From the NCBI RefSeq assembly GCF_000148995.1, contig NZ_GL538352.1:620001-684000 (forward strand): a stretch of DNA of 64,000 nt, read 5' to 3'. The stretch is from Listeria grayi DSM 20601. Its GTDB lineage: Bacteria > Bacillota > Bacilli > Lactobacillales > Listeriaceae. Below are positions 8,787-17,012 of the stretch, one piece after another (the first letter of the stretch is position 1; the number at the start of each line of letters is the position of its first letter). The position numbers and the translations under genes were made by a program. The notes beneath the pieces were generated by a model. The model saw only the letters and a program-made list of their open reading frames with translations, had not been told where the DNA came from and searched no databases.

Positions 8787-10042
8787 TTTTCCGTAAGCAA
8801 TGTAGTGTCGCGCAAGTCGATCTTGAAAATTGCAGGATAAATAATCGTTATCAGTAAAATACAAATACCAGCAATAATAAAAATAATAAAGCTAGCATAA
8901 AAATCGAATAGCACCGAGAACAATAAGATCCCAAGCGGAGTCAAGAGCTGACCACCGGTATTCAATAGATGGAACGTTCGTCCCTGAAGCTGGATGGGGA
9001 TCTCTTTTGTCATCCAGATCGTCAGTGGCACATTTGTCCAGGTAATAACAGCTCCAATCAAGAAATTAAAACTGCTGATCAGGAGGATCGCGTAGAAACG
9101 ATCGAGCTGAAAACTTAAAAAGACCCCTAATAAAATAAATAACAGCCCAAACATATTGATCATCCACCAAGTGCTTAGCAGCGGGTGTTTGATCGCTTTC
9201 CTAATGGATAATACGAGACCAGCTAATATCATGCCAATCGAAAGAATCGCTTCTGTGATCCCATAAATATGAGTGGGGAAATGGAGAACATTGATCTGCA
9301 CAAAGGGAATACCGACATTGATCGCACCAAACAAAAAGTTGATCATCATCGAGAAGAATAAGGTGAAGATCAATTTTTTACTTTTGCCGACAAAGGACAA
9401 TCCTTTTTTGAACATCAATAAAATCCCTTCCGGCGGTTCATCTGTGGAAGCAGCATCAATAAACTGAAAATTGATCCAGTAAATCGCAAGGACAGCGATT
9501 ATTTCCAAACCGATTTCAATCAATACGAAACTGTATAGCGGAATAAGATTTACAAACATGACTCCCAGCAGGGGCGAGAGAATCATGATAAACGCACTCA
9601 ACATCTGTTGAAAGGATTTTAATTTTTGAATGTGTTCTTCTATAACCATAGTAATGATCGCGGCGGTAAAACCGGTGGTTAAAAATTGATCAGATATTTT
9701 TAAGAAAATAAGTAATACATATGTATAAATAAGGTTATCAAAGCCTTGAAAGTAAATAAGTATGCTGTAAACTGCTAGGCTGCCAATGCTCAAAAACTGG
9801 GCTGCGATCAACACTTTCTTTTTGTCGAACTTATCAATCATACTGCCTGTGAAAGGAAGTAACAACAACGCGACTAAGGGACCAATCACTTGCGAGATCC
9901 CAAATTGAATCGCTGAATCGGTACTTTTTAAGATCAATAGGCCGATTATAAAGGTCAAGATACTACTTCCCAAATTTCCTGTCAGCATGCTTAACAAAAA
10001 TTTGAAAACTTGCTGCTGAGATTGCTTCGCGTGATCTTCCAT
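8771..10042 (-). CDS. MFS transporter, DHA3-like
   Basis: A 423-residue protein with about 12 hydrophobic segments, of the MefA/DHA3-like MFS branch (motif GSMIDKFDKKKVLIAAQ after the second helix). Such proteins are efflux pumps for macrolides or other compounds; the substrate is unknown. It lies between dat and the marR-MFS pair, a place I would expect to be empty in a minimal Listeria order, so it may be accessory. A promoter TTGTTC-17-TATACT is seen on the minus strand (10094-10122) and an 18-bp palindrome lies upstream. Its stop codon lies within the dat terminator. Confidence 0.8.
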   Translation of the reverse strand: MEDHAKQSQQQVFKFLLSMLTGNLGSSILTFIIGLLILKSTDSAIQFGISQVIGPLVALLLLPFTGSMIDKFDKKKVLIAAQFLSIGSLAVYSILIYFQGFDNLIYTYVLLIFLKISDQFLTTGFTAAIITMVIEEHIQKLKSFQQMLSAFIMILSPLLGVMFVNLIPLYSFVLIEIGLEIIAVLAIYWINFQFIDAASTDEPPEGILLMFKKGLSFVGKSKKLIFTLFFSMMINFLFGAINVGIPFVQINVLHFPTHIYGITEAILSIGMILAGLVLSIRKAIKHPLLSTWWMINMFGLLFILLGVFLSFQLDRFYAILLISSFNFLIGAVITWTNVPLTIWMTKEIPIQLQGRTFHLLNTGGQLLTPLGILLFSVLFDFYASFIIFIIAGICILLITIIYPAIFKIDLRDTTLLTEKEKAR

Positions 10043-10093
10043 AATAGTACCCGTCCCTTTCAGTGTTATGTCAAGAATGTTCAGATATTTATT

Positions 10094-10122
10094 AGTATAG
10101 CGTATTTTAAAATCGGGAACAA
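10094..10122 (-). promoter_or_regulatory. promoter of the DHA3-like MFS gene
   Basis: Minus-strand TTGTTC (10117-10122), 17 bp spacer and TATACT (10094-10099), a good sigma-A match, 52 bases before the start codon. Confidence 0.65.
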
Positions 10123-10148
10123 ATTAAATTTAGTTGTTTTTTAATTCA

Positions 10149-10166
10149 TATGTAAATTTTTACATA
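10149..10166. promoter_or_regulatory. 18-bp palindrome in the divergent intergenic region
   Basis: TATGTAAA and TTTACATA form eight-base inverted arms separated by TT. It lies about 27 bp upstream of the DHA3-like MFS -35 element and 66 bp upstream of the marR -35. It may be an operator for a local regulator; no protein can be assigned. Confidence 0.45.
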
Positions 10167-10192
10167 AAATATAAACGCACTATTTTCAATGA

Positions 10193-10206
10193 TGAACGCG
10201 TTTACA
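10193..10206. promoter_or_regulatory. cre-like site
   Basis: TGAACGCGTTTACA matches the Bacillus CcpA site consensus TGWAARCGYTWNCW at 13 of 14 positions. It lies 26 bp upstream of the marR -35 element. CcpA itself is encoded in this window. Functional assignment is inferred from the match. Confidence 0.45.
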
Positions 10207-10231
10207 CTTAGAAATGTAGTTTTCAAAGTCA

Positions 10232-10259
10232 TTGACAATTAGTTTTAACGGTGTATAAT
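10232..10259 (+). promoter_or_regulatory. promoter of the marR-MFS operon
   Basis: TTGACA (10232-10237), 16 bp spacer and TATAAT (10254-10259). Palindromic sites follow directly downstream, between the -10 and the ribosome binding site. Confidence 0.75.
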
Positions 10260-10270
10260 TTCTATTGGTT

Positions 10271-10309
10271 AACAGTTCGTATACGAACTGTTTATAGGCG
10301 AACAGTTCG
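10271..10309. promoter_or_regulatory. candidate MarR operators
   Basis: A perfect 22-bp palindrome (10271-10292, arms AACAGTTCGTA/TACGAACTGTT) is followed by an 11-bp one (10299-10309, CGAAC-A-GTTCG) sharing the GAACAGTTCG-type core. Both lie immediately after the promoter -10 and end right at the ribosome binding site, as expected for autorepression by the MarR protein encoded next. Confidence 0.7.
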
Positions 10310-10322
10310 GAGGAGAATTAAA

Positions 10323-10763
10323 ATGGAGGATCAATTTATTCGTGACATTATTTTCTCGTTTCGGGAAGTTCAGAAGAAAACACAGCATTTTTTTGCGGAA
10401 GAAGCAAGCAAACGAGACATCACTACCACGCAGCTAATGGCACTGAATTTTTTGAAGCGGGAACCTAGCTTGACGCTTGGGGAACTGGCTGATCGGATGA
10501 AATTAGGAAAAAGTACAGTTTCTGGGGTAGTCGATCGATTGGTAAGAGCAGAATTTTTAAAAAGGTCGCGCGATGCGACTAACCGCCGCTGCTTAAACTT
10601 GGAGCTTACGGAAATAGGGGAGGAAAAGGCCGCTGTTACGTATGATCTGTTTTTTAAACGGTTGAAGCCAATTGAGGAAATTGATGCAGCGGAATTAGAA
10701 AGTATGTTAGAAACTCACCGTAAGATTATCGCGATATTAGAAAGAGAGGCATCTGCAAATTGA
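10323..10763 (+). CDS. MarR-family transcriptional regulator
   Basis: A 146-residue winged-helix regulator. The recognition region LGELADRMKLGKSTVSGVVDRLVRAEFLKRSRDATNRRCLNLELTEIG is a standard MarR HTH and wing. GGAGGAG lies seven bases before the ATG at 10323; an in-frame ATG at 10251 lies within the promoter itself and is rejected. The next gene, an MFS pump, starts within its stop codon, so the regulator very probably controls that pump and itself through the palindromes at 10271-10309. Inducer unknown. Confidence 0.9.
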   Translation: MEDQFIRDIIFSFREVQKKTQHFFAEEASKRDITTTQLMALNFLKREPSLTLGELADRMKLGKSTVSGVVDRLVRAEFLKRSRDATNRRCLNLELTEIGEEKAAVTYDLFFKRLKPIEEIDAAELESMLETHRKIIAILEREASAN

Positions 10764-12247
10764 ATAGTAATATAGTAGAATCACCAAAACAGAGAAATGG
10801 TATATTGATTGTTATGCTGATGGGCGCTTTTGTAACAATTTTAAATCAAACGCTCATGAACGTAGCCTTACCAAGTATTATGAATGAATTTAAAATCACT
10901 GCCAGCCAAGGTCAATGGCTTTCTACTGGTTTTATGCTTGTTAACGGGGTTATGATCCCAATGACGGCATTTTTGATCGAGCGCTTTACGACAAGACAGC
11001 TGTACTTGTTTGCCATGATTGCATTTGCGATCGGGACAACGATCGGCGGGTTTGCTACTAGCTATCCGATCTTGATCGTCGGCCGAATGGTACAAGCAGT
11101 TGGTGCCGGAGTAGTTATGCCGCTTTTGACCGTCGTTATCTTAAATTTATTCCCACCAAACCGCCGAGGAAAAGCAATGGGATTGATCGGACTGGCGATG
11201 AATTTTGCGCCAGCCATTGGACCGACCTTGTCCGGTTGGATCGTTGAACAGTTTGATTGGCGGAATCTCTTTTTCATTATTATCCCATTTGCACTTTTAG
11301 ATGTGATAGTTGCCGCATTTTTACTTAAAAATGTTGGGAAACGTACTTTCCCTAAATTGGATGTGCTCGGTGTCATTATGTCGACGATCGGATTCGGAAG
11401 CTTGTTGCTAGGCTTCAGTAATGCCGGAGATCATGACTGGTTAACACTGAAAGTATTCGGATTTATTCTAATTGGATTGATCGTGTTGTTCATTTTTGTA
11501 CTCTATCAAAATTGGGCACGAACTCCTTTGCTCAACTTCAAAGTTTTCAAAAGTTCGACATTTACTTTCACATCGATCATCAGCTTCTTCGTTATTATGG
11601 GATTATTCGGCGGCATGCTGCTACTGCCGATTTTCCTACAATCTGTCCGCGGATTCTCGCCGCTTGATTCTGGACTCGTCTTACTTCCCGGAGCAGTCAT
11701 GATGGCGGCATTGTCGCCGATTACTGGGATCATGTTTGACCGATACGGCGCGAAATACTTGACGATCATTGGCTTAACGATCATGACAGTTGCGACGTTT
11801 ATGTTTACGAATCTGAGCGAAAGCACGACATTGACGTATATCACTATCGTCCAAGCTGTTCGTTCACTAGGAATGGCGATGGTACTGATGCCGCTTCAAA
11901 CTGCCGCACTCAATGCATTGCCGCTTCAACTGGCGTCACACGGTTCCGCGATGTACAACACACTAAGACAAGTAGCCGGATCGATCGGTACGGCATTCTT
12001 GATTACCGTTATGTCGAAAAGTGCGAGCCACTTTGGTAAAAACTTGGGGGCGAGCGATGTGGTCGGTAAAACAAAACAAGAAATCGCCAACCATGTGCTG
12101 ATCCACGGAATCGAAACAGCCTTCTTAGTGGCTGCGATCATCTCGTTGGTTGCCGTTATTTTATCTCTATTCATCAAAAATACCACCCGCGATCCAATCG
12201 TCACGAAAACGACAGCAGCTACGAAAGATACGCAAGAAACAGCTTGA
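10760..12247 (+). CDS. MFS drug efflux transporter, DHA2 (EmrB/QacA) family
   Basis: A 495-residue 14-helix MFS protein. Typical DHA2 motifs are visible: LNQTLMNVALPSIMNEF in helix 1, QWLSTGFMLVNGVMIP, GRMVQAVGAGVVMPLL and GPTLSGWIVEQFDWRNLFFI. It should export toxic hydrophobic or cationic compounds by proton antiport. The start is TTG at 10760 and overlaps the TGA stop of marR (TTGA), behind GAGAGG, so the two genes are translationally coupled. A terminator follows at 12251. Confidence 0.9.
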   Translation: MNSNIVESPKQRNGILIVMLMGAFVTILNQTLMNVALPSIMNEFKITASQGQWLSTGFMLVNGVMIPMTAFLIERFTTRQLYLFAMIAFAIGTTIGGFATSYPILIVGRMVQAVGAGVVMPLLTVVILNLFPPNRRGKAMGLIGLAMNFAPAIGPTLSGWIVEQFDWRNLFFIIIPFALLDVIVAAFLLKNVGKRTFPKLDVLGVIMSTIGFGSLLLGFSNAGDHDWLTLKVFGFILIGLIVLFIFVLYQNWARTPLLNFKVFKSSTFTFTSIISFFVIMGLFGGMLLLPIFLQSVRGFSPLDSGLVLLPGAVMMAALSPITGIMFDRYGAKYLTIIGLTIMTVATFMFTNLSESTTLTYITIVQAVRSLGMAMVLMPLQTAALNALPLQLASHGSAMYNTLRQVAGSIGTAFLITVMSKSASHFGKNLGASDVVGKTKQEIANHVLIHGIETAFLVAAIISLVAVILSLFIKNTTRDPIVTKTTAATKDTQETA

Positions 12248-12250
12248 TAG

Positions 12251-12286
12251 AAATACATCCTCTTTTACTAGGGGATGTATTTTTTT
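12251..12286 (+). terminator. terminator after the DHA2 transporter
   Basis: Stem AAATACATCCTC/GGGGATGTATTT with one T-G pair, loop of eight bases, and a run of Ts. Confidence 0.85.
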
Positions 12287-12488
12287 ATAAATTCGGTAAC
12301 AAAAAAGAAATAAATTTCTCCTGAATAATGACTTGCTCGCATTACTGCTTTAGTTTAAAATGGTTTGCTGAAAAACCCGAACGTATGTTGACTTGACGCA
12401 TAATCGCAAGAGAAGTAAAATCATGAATAGTAGTCCTTTTGCAGCTGTGAGAAAACAGAAAAGGCAAAATCAAAAGGTGTGTATGACA

Positions 12489-13268
12489 ATGAAAGATTAT
12501 TTCTTTGGGAGAGAATATGAAATAAGTTCTGCTGGTGGCGAGACTGGTCAGGCTTTTATGGTGTCCAATGAAGACGAAAAATTCTTTTTGAAAAGAAATT
12601 CTTCGCCTTTTTTAGCTGCGCTCTCTGTAGAAAATATCGTTCCGAAATTAATGTGGACAAGAAGGGTAGAAAATGGCGATGTATTGACTGCCCAAAAATG
12701 GATCAATTGTTATATCCTTTCTGAAGCCGATATGCAAGAAGCTCGCGTTGCAAAACTTCTTGCCAAAATCCATCATTCTGAGCCTTTAAAAAACATGCTT
12801 GCTAGAATCGATCAACGCTTTTACAACGCTTCTTCGATTTTGGACCAAATCAAAGAAAAAAGTGATTTCTATTCCGAACAGCCGCTTTTCAATCGATCGC
12901 TTGCTTATTTAGAAGAAAATATCGGAGCAGTGGAAGATGATAAGCTAGTCGTTTGTCACGGTGATGTCAACCATAAAAATTGGATCGTTTCCGAAGAAGA
13001 CGATTTGTACCTCGTTGATTGGGATGAAGCCAAGCTTGCCGATCCGGCAATCGATATCGGAGTTCTATTATATCAATACATCCCACGCGAAAAATGGGAT
13101 GAATGGCTTCATGTATATGGCACAAACTACTCCAAACAGCTCCACCTGAAGTTGAAATGGTACACGACGGCGGGTCTGCTTCATCGCTTGATGCAAGTAG
13201 CCAGCTCGGATACATTGCACGAGGCAAAAAAATTATTACAAAAAGTAATGGAAGATAATGAGGTGTAA
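12489..13268 (+). CDS. ytmP: YtmP-like phosphotransferase (APH/choline kinase fold)
   Basis: About 259 residues with the aminoglycoside-phosphotransferase/choline-kinase fold: the catalytic loop reads VVCHGDVNHKNWIV and the metal-binding motif LYLVDWDEAKLADPAIDIG. It sits directly upstream of trmB, the same pairing as ytmP-ytmQ in Bacillus. The physiological substrate of YtmP is not known to me. AAAGGTG lies nine bases before the ATG at 12489; the reading frame is open back to 12393, but without a ribosome binding site for the earlier ATG codons. GAGGTG near its 3' end serves trmB. Confidence 0.85.
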   Translation: MKDYFFGREYEISSAGGETGQAFMVSNEDEKFFLKRNSSPFLAALSVENIVPKLMWTRRVENGDVLTAQKWINCYILSEADMQEARVAKLLAKIHHSEPLKNMLARIDQRFYNASSILDQIKEKSDFYSEQPLFNRSLAYLEENIGAVEDDKLVVCHGDVNHKNWIVSEEDDLYLVDWDEAKLADPAIDIGVLLYQYIPREKWDEWLHVYGTNYSKQLHLKLKWYTTAGLLHRLMQVASSDTLHEAKKLLQKVMEDNEV

Positions 13269-13274
13269 CGAAAC

Positions 13275-13913
13275 ATGCGCGCAAAACACAAACCTTGGGC
13301 AAAAGACAAACTGCTTGCCCACCCAGAGGTCTGTATCGCCGATCCCGAAACCTATAAAGGGAAATGGCATACACTATTTGGAAATGACCATCCGATTCAT
13401 ATTGAGATTGGTTCAGGGAAGGGGAGCTTCGTCAGTGGAATGGCGAAACAGAACCCGGAGATCAATTATATTGGCATCGAGATCGTAGAGAGCATCATTA
13501 TTTCTGCACTAGACAAAGTGCTGGAAGCAGAAGTAGATAATGTTCGCTTACTATCTGTAGATGCTGCTTATTTGACGGATTATTTCGAAGATGCAGAAAT
13601 TGCGCGGGTCTACTTGAATTTTTCTGATCCGTGGCCTAAAAAGCGCCATGCGAAACGACGGTTGACGTATCCGCAATTTTTAGACAGTTATAAGCAAATT
13701 TTAAAGCCGGATGGCGACATTCATTTTAAAACAGATAACCGCGGATTGTTTGAATATTCGCTTGTGACCTTTTCCGAATATCCTTTGCAGCTGACTTATT
13801 TGTCGCTCGATCTGCATAAAAGCGACTTTGAAGGGAATATCATGACAGAGTATGAAGCAAAATTCTCGGAAAAAGGCTTCCCGATTTATCGGCTCGAAGC
13901 AAAATTTGAGTAA
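13275..13913 (+). CDS. trmB: tRNA (guanine-N7-)-methyltransferase
   Basis: A 212-residue class I methyltransferase that makes m7G46 in tRNA. Family motifs: [17 protein letters not shown] (SAM-binding glycine loop), [28 protein letters not shown] (the DPWPKKRH catalytic signature) and [15 protein letters not shown]. The ATG at 13275 is six bases after the ytmP stop with GAGGTG in the end of ytmP. A terminator at 13919 closes the unit. Confidence 0.97.
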   Translation: MRAKHKPWAKDKLLAHPEVCIADPETYKGKWHTLFGNDHPIHIEIGSGKGSFVSGMAKQNPEINYIGIEIVESIIISALDKVLEAEVDNVRLLSVDAAYLTDYFEDAEIARVYLNFSDPWPKKRHAKRRLTYPQFLDSYKQILKPDGDIHFKTDNRGLFEYSLVTFSEYPLQLTYLSLDLHKSDFEGNIMTEYEAKFSEKGFPIYRLEAKFE

Positions 13914-13918
13914 CAAAT

Positions 13919-13949
13919 AAAAAAGAAGCCGCCGAAAGCTTCTTTTTTT
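13919..13949 (+). terminator. terminator after trmB
   Basis: Stem AAAAAAGAAGC/GCTTCTTTTTT with loop CGCCGAAA and a T run. Confidence 0.9.
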
Positions 13950-13970
13950 AATGGAGAAAGGGTGCGTAAA

Positions 13971-14822
13971 ATGGATTCGATAAAAATTGGTGATATCACA
14001 ATTTACTGGCTACGGGGCGGAAAAACAAATTTTGACGGCGGAGCGATGTTTGGCGTCGTGCCAAAACCATTATGGCAGAAAAAATACCAAGCAAATGAGA
14101 AAAATCAGATCCTTAACTACACGGACCCGATGTTTTTTGAATACCAAGGGAAAAATTACTTGATCGATAGCGGACTTGGCAACGATCGTTTGACGGCAAA
14201 ACAAAAACGAAATTATGGTGTGGAAGAAGAATCATTTGTGCTTGAAGATCTAGCGAAACTTGGTATCCAACCAGAAGCAATCGATGTTGTATTGATGACG
14301 CACCTCCATTTTGATCATGTGCTTGGTCTGACAGGTAAAGCGGCAGGGGAGGGCTACTATTCCGTCTTTCCGAATGCAACGATCATTGTGAACGACATCG
14401 AATGGGAAGAGATGCAACACCCGAATATTCGCTCCAAGGCAACCTACTGGAAAGAAAATTACGAAGCGATCCAGTCGCAAATACAGACGTATCATGACCG
14501 TTTCCGTTGTAATGATGCTGTGACGATGGAGCATACCGGAGGCCATAGTAATGGTCACGCTGTGATCTGGTTTGAATCAAGAGGAGAGAAAGCGATCCAT
14601 ATGGCAGATATTTTCCCTACATTCGCGCATCAAAATGTCCTATGGGTCACTGCCTACGATGATTATCCAATGGATTCGATCGCCGCGAAACAACGTTTAT
14701 TCAAACAAACATGCGGCGCAAATTACTGGTTCTTAACCTATCATGATGCACATTATCGTGCAGTGAAAATCAATGCTGATGGAACGGTAACTGACGAGCT
14801 CCCAATTGTCCGGAAAGGGTAG
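13971..14822 (+). CDS. MBL-fold hydrolase, YtnP-like (lactonase family)
   Basis: About 283 residues of the metallo-beta-lactamase fold. Zinc ligands: MTHLHFDHVLG (HxHxDH), then TGGHSNGHAV, ADIFPT and a late HDAH. It resembles YtnP of Bacillus, which has been described as a quorum-quenching lactonase; the true substrate here is not shown. Start choice: AAAGGGTG lies six bases before the ATG at 13971; a GTG at 13962 preceded by GGAGAAAG is an alternative that adds three residues. A terminator follows at 14829. Confidence 0.85.
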   Translation: MDSIKIGDITIYWLRGGKTNFDGGAMFGVVPKPLWQKKYQANEKNQILNYTDPMFFEYQGKNYLIDSGLGNDRLTAKQKRNYGVEEESFVLEDLAKLGIQPEAIDVVLMTHLHFDHVLGLTGKAAGEGYYSVFPNATIIVNDIEWEEMQHPNIRSKATYWKENYEAIQSQIQTYHDRFRCNDAVTMEHTGGHSNGHAVIWFESRGEKAIHMADIFPTFAHQNVLWVTAYDDYPMDSIAAKQRLFKQTCGANYWFLTYHDAHYRAVKINADGTVTDELPIVRKG

Positions 14823-14828
14823 CTAGTG

Positions 14829-14860
14829 AAAAGGAGATTGCCCCGCGATCTCCTTTTTTT
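14829..14860 (+). terminator. terminator after the MBL hydrolase
   Basis: Stem AAAAGGAGAT/ATCTCCTTTT with a loop of nine bases and seven Ts. Confidence 0.9.
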
Positions 14861-14893
14861 GTGGGGTATATAGATAATAAGAGAATAAATTGA

Positions 14894-14942
14894 TATAATA
14901 TGCTTATATAAAGCCGTTTATTTATCCTGGGTATGGGGATAA
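14894..14942 (+). promoter_or_regulatory. promoter and CsoR-type operator candidate
   Basis: A TATAAT (14894-14899) is followed by the inverted repeat TTATCC-N9-GGATAA (14922-14942) with the G-rich centre TGGGTATGG. G-tract inverted repeats of this type are the usual operators of CsoR/DUF156 repressors, and the gene that follows encodes such a protein. Confidence 0.55.
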
Positions 14943-14968
14943 CGTTATAGATACGGGAGGAGGGTATA

Positions 14969-15208
14969 ATGGATAAAGACCCAATCATTAAACGCTTAGC
15001 TCGAATCGAAGGGCACGTAAAATCTGTTTCCAAAATGGTGACAGAAGAACGTCAAATCGAGTTGATCGAGCAGCAGATTCTAGCTGTAAAAAAGGCTTTG
15101 GATGGTGTGTCGAGAGAATTATTTGCAGCTGAAATTGGAAACTGGATTCGCACACAAGAACAAGACGAAAAGAAAATCAGGAAACAAATCGATACTTTTT
15201 TACGCTAA
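14969..15208 (+). CDS. CsoR/DUF156-family repressor lacking metal-ligand cysteines
   Basis: A 79-residue all-helical protein with the family N-terminal helix (IIKRLARIEGHVKSVSKMV). Copper-sensing CsoR uses a Cys-His-Cys set, and CstR-type persulfide sensors use two cysteines. This protein has no cysteine at all: by alignment the first position is isoleucine (RQIELIEQQILAVKKAL) and the HxxxC region reads LFAAEIGNWI. So it cannot sense copper or persulfide in the known way. GGGAGGAGG precedes the ATG. An inverted repeat at 14922-14942 suggests autoregulation. It is monocistronic, closed by a strong terminator, and lies near the ytoP cluster. Confidence 0.8.
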   Translation: MDKDPIIKRLARIEGHVKSVSKMVTEERQIELIEQQILAVKKALDGVSRELFAAEIGNWIRTQEQDEKKIRKQIDTFLR

Positions 15209-15240
15209 AAAAACCGCTTCTGAATAGAAGCGGTTTTTAT
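15207..15240. terminator. terminator between convergent csoR-like and ytzB-like genes
   Basis: Perfect 13-pair stem AAAAACCGCTTCT/AGAAGCGGTTTTT, loop GAAT, with A and T flanks so that it can act on both strands. Confidence 0.92.
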
Positions 15241-15253
15241 TATGTAGTAGAAG

Positions 15254-15565
15254 CTACACTAAATAAATATCAATGATCGTACCGGTATTCGCATCAGCGA
15301 TAAATTCAAATTGTTTTTTCTCGCCTTCACGGATACAAGTGATGCCACCGTGGTAAACGAAAGTATCGATCGCGAATTTTTTATAATGCTGTTTTTTTAA
15401 TTGAATCCAAGATCCTTCGATCGGTCCTTCTTTTTTGAAAGCAGTTTTTACTTTTTCTAGGATAGCATCACCAGAAGTGGTTTTTTGATCGATGAAATAA
15501 TGATAAAAAAGATGTCCAGCTGCTGCACCAGTCAATGCGCCAGCAATAAATGTTTTTGCGTTCAC
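15254..15565 (-). CDS. YtzB-like small exported protein with PepSY-type domain
   Basis: A 103-residue protein: N-terminal hydrophobic stretch (KTFIAGALTGAAAGHLFYHYFI), then a PepSY-like domain ending FEFIADANTGTIIDIYLV. The start is taken as GTG at 15565, because AGGAGG with seven bases spacing precedes it; an upstream ATG at 15601 would place the ribosome binding site inside the frame. The resulting length matches Bacillus YtzB, whose gene also lies next to ytoP. Such PepSY proteins are membrane-anchored and possibly inhibit peptidases; that is inferred. It is divergent from the M42 aminopeptidase gene. Confidence 0.75.
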   Translation of the reverse strand: MNAKTFIAGALTGAAAGHLFYHYFIDQKTTSGDAILEKVKTAFKKEGPIEGSWIQLKKQHYKKFAIDTFVYHGGITCIREGEKKQFEFIADANTGTIIDIYLV

Positions 15566-15674
15566 GGTAATTCCTCCTATGATTTTGCCTTTATCATCCA
15601 TTATACTACAAAGTTCATCATTCGCGAAAGAATAACTGCCATGAGCAAGAAGGGCGGTTATTTTTGTTAAGATT

Positions 15675-15683
15675 TGCTATAAT
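15675..15683 (+). promoter_or_regulatory. extended -10 promoter of the M42 aminopeptidase operon
   Basis: TGCTATAAT (TG at 15675, TATAAT 15678-15683) is a consensus extended -10 about 30 bases before the start codon. Confidence 0.65.
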
Positions 15684-15712
15684 AGAGGGGATTATATAAT
15701 AAAGGAATGATG

Positions 15713-16789
15713 ATGGTGGAAAAAGAAACGCTGCAAATGTTTCAAGAACTAACAGAATTACAGGGAGCTTCTGGAGATGAGTTTCGGATTCGCGATTACG
15801 TCCGCAAAGCGATCGAACCAGTTTCTGATGAAATTATCCAAGATGGACTAGGTGGTATTTTTGGCGTTCGCCGCGGTGCGGAAGATGGGCCTAAGATATT
15901 GGTAGCAGGCCACATGGATGAAGTTGGGTTTATGGTCACGCAGATCACGTCTAAAGGATTGCTTCGTTTTCAAACGCTGGGTGGCTGGAATCCGCAAGTT
16001 TTACAAGCGCAACGTGTTCAAGTGATGACAGCTGACGGACCGGTAATCGGTGTAGTCGCTTCGGTTCCGCCGCATTTACTAACGGAAGCGGAACGTAGCA
16101 AACCGACTGATCCGAAAAATTTGTTGATCGATATTGGTGCGGATGACAAGGAAGATGCGGAGAAGATCGGTATCAAACCAGGACAATTTATTGTACCGGT
16201 ATCCGAATTTACTCCGCTAGCTAATCCTAAGAAAATCATGGCAAAAGCTTGGGACAATCGCTATGGAGTCGGCTTGGCGATCGAATTACTTCGCGAAGTG
16301 GCGGGTGAAAAACTGCCGAATACATTAGTGGCGGGTGCGAATGTCCAAGAAGAAGTTGGCTTGCGCGGTGCAGGAACGAGTGCGCATTTGGTGAAACCGG
16401 ATATTTTCTTTGCGTTAGATGCGAGTCCGGCCAATGATGTCGCCGGCGACGAATCGCAATTCGGCAAACTTGGTGAAGGCTTTTTGATGCGTATCTTTGA
16501 TCGGACGATGATCATGCATCGCGGCATGCGTGAGTTTTTATTAGATACAGCAGAAACGAACAAGATCCCTTATCAATATTTCGTATCGCCTGGCGGTACA
16601 GATGCGGGTAAAGTTCATACGTCGCTTAGTGGTATCCCAAGTGCGGTGATCGGCGTGCCATCCCGTTATATCCATTCGACTAATTCGATCTTGCATGTGG
16701 ATGATTATGCAGCAGCGAAGGAAATGATCGTGAAAGTTATTCGCACGCTGGATAAGACGACATATGAAACGATTAAAAGTAATGCGTAA
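15713..16789 (+). CDS. ytoP: M42-family glutamyl aminopeptidase / endoglucanase-like peptidase YtoP
   Basis: About 358 residues of the M42 family, a cytoplasmic dimetal aminopeptidase forming large tetrahedral particles. Visible ligands and motifs: [29 protein letters not shown] (bridging Asp), [16 protein letters not shown] (catalytic Glu), [12 protein letters not shown] and a late PSRYIHS histidine. AAAGGA precedes a run ATGATGATGGTG; spacing of six favours the ATG at 15713, with GTG at 15716 possible and ATG at 15707 too close. It heads a run ytoP, small membrane protein, ytpP, ytpQ, ytpR that is tightly packed to 18765. Confidence 0.93.
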   Translation: MVEKETLQMFQELTELQGASGDEFRIRDYVRKAIEPVSDEIIQDGLGGIFGVRRGAEDGPKILVAGHMDEVGFMVTQITSKGLLRFQTLGGWNPQVLQAQRVQVMTADGPVIGVVASVPPHLLTEAERSKPTDPKNLLIDIGADDKEDAEKIGIKPGQFIVPVSEFTPLANPKKIMAKAWDNRYGVGLAIELLREVAGEKLPNTLVAGANVQEEVGLRGAGTSAHLVKPDIFFALDASPANDVAGDESQFGKLGEGFLMRIFDRTMIMHRGMREFLLDTAETNKIPYQYFVSPGGTDAGKVHTSLSGIPSAVIGVPSRYIHSTNSILHVDDYAAAKEMIVKVIRTLDKTTYETIKSNA

Positions 16790-17012
16790 AGCTTTTCGTT
16801 ATCCTAGTTTGACTTGGGGTGCCGTGCTTGCGCTCAGTTGTTTAGTGATGACGATCGGTCATTGGTTGGCGATCCCTTATCTGACCGGAACTTCGGTCGG
16901 CTGGCTAATGGCTGGTTGGATAGCTGTGATTTTGATAGTCGTTTTCGCGGGGGTCGACGCTTATCGATCCGAACGTATCAGGAAAAGGAGGGAAGAAAAT
17001 GAAAAGAATTGA
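16764..17012 (+). CDS. small two-helix membrane protein
   Basis: An 82-residue frame with two clear hydrophobic helices ([21 protein letters not shown] and [19 protein letters not shown]) and a charged C-terminal tail. It overlaps the 3' end of ytoP by 26 bases if the first ATG is used; a second ATG at 16782 is equally possible, and neither has a good ribosome binding site. Its stop overlaps the ytpP start. Its position between ytoP and ytpP and its topology support a real gene, but I do not recognise a family. Confidence 0.6.
   Translation: MKRLKVMRKAFRYPSLTWGAVLALSCLVMTIGHWLAIPYLTGTSVGWLMAGWIAVILIVVFAGVDAYRSERIRKRREENEKN

Noticed and set aside
10251-10322. Longer start for the MarR protein
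   Set aside because: The extra 24 codons would cover the promoter -10 and both operator palindromes; a GGAGGAG site points to 10323.
12967-13374. Minus-strand frame of 135 codons spanning ytmP and trmB
   Set aside because: It crosses the junction of two well-supported genes and has no recognisable motif.
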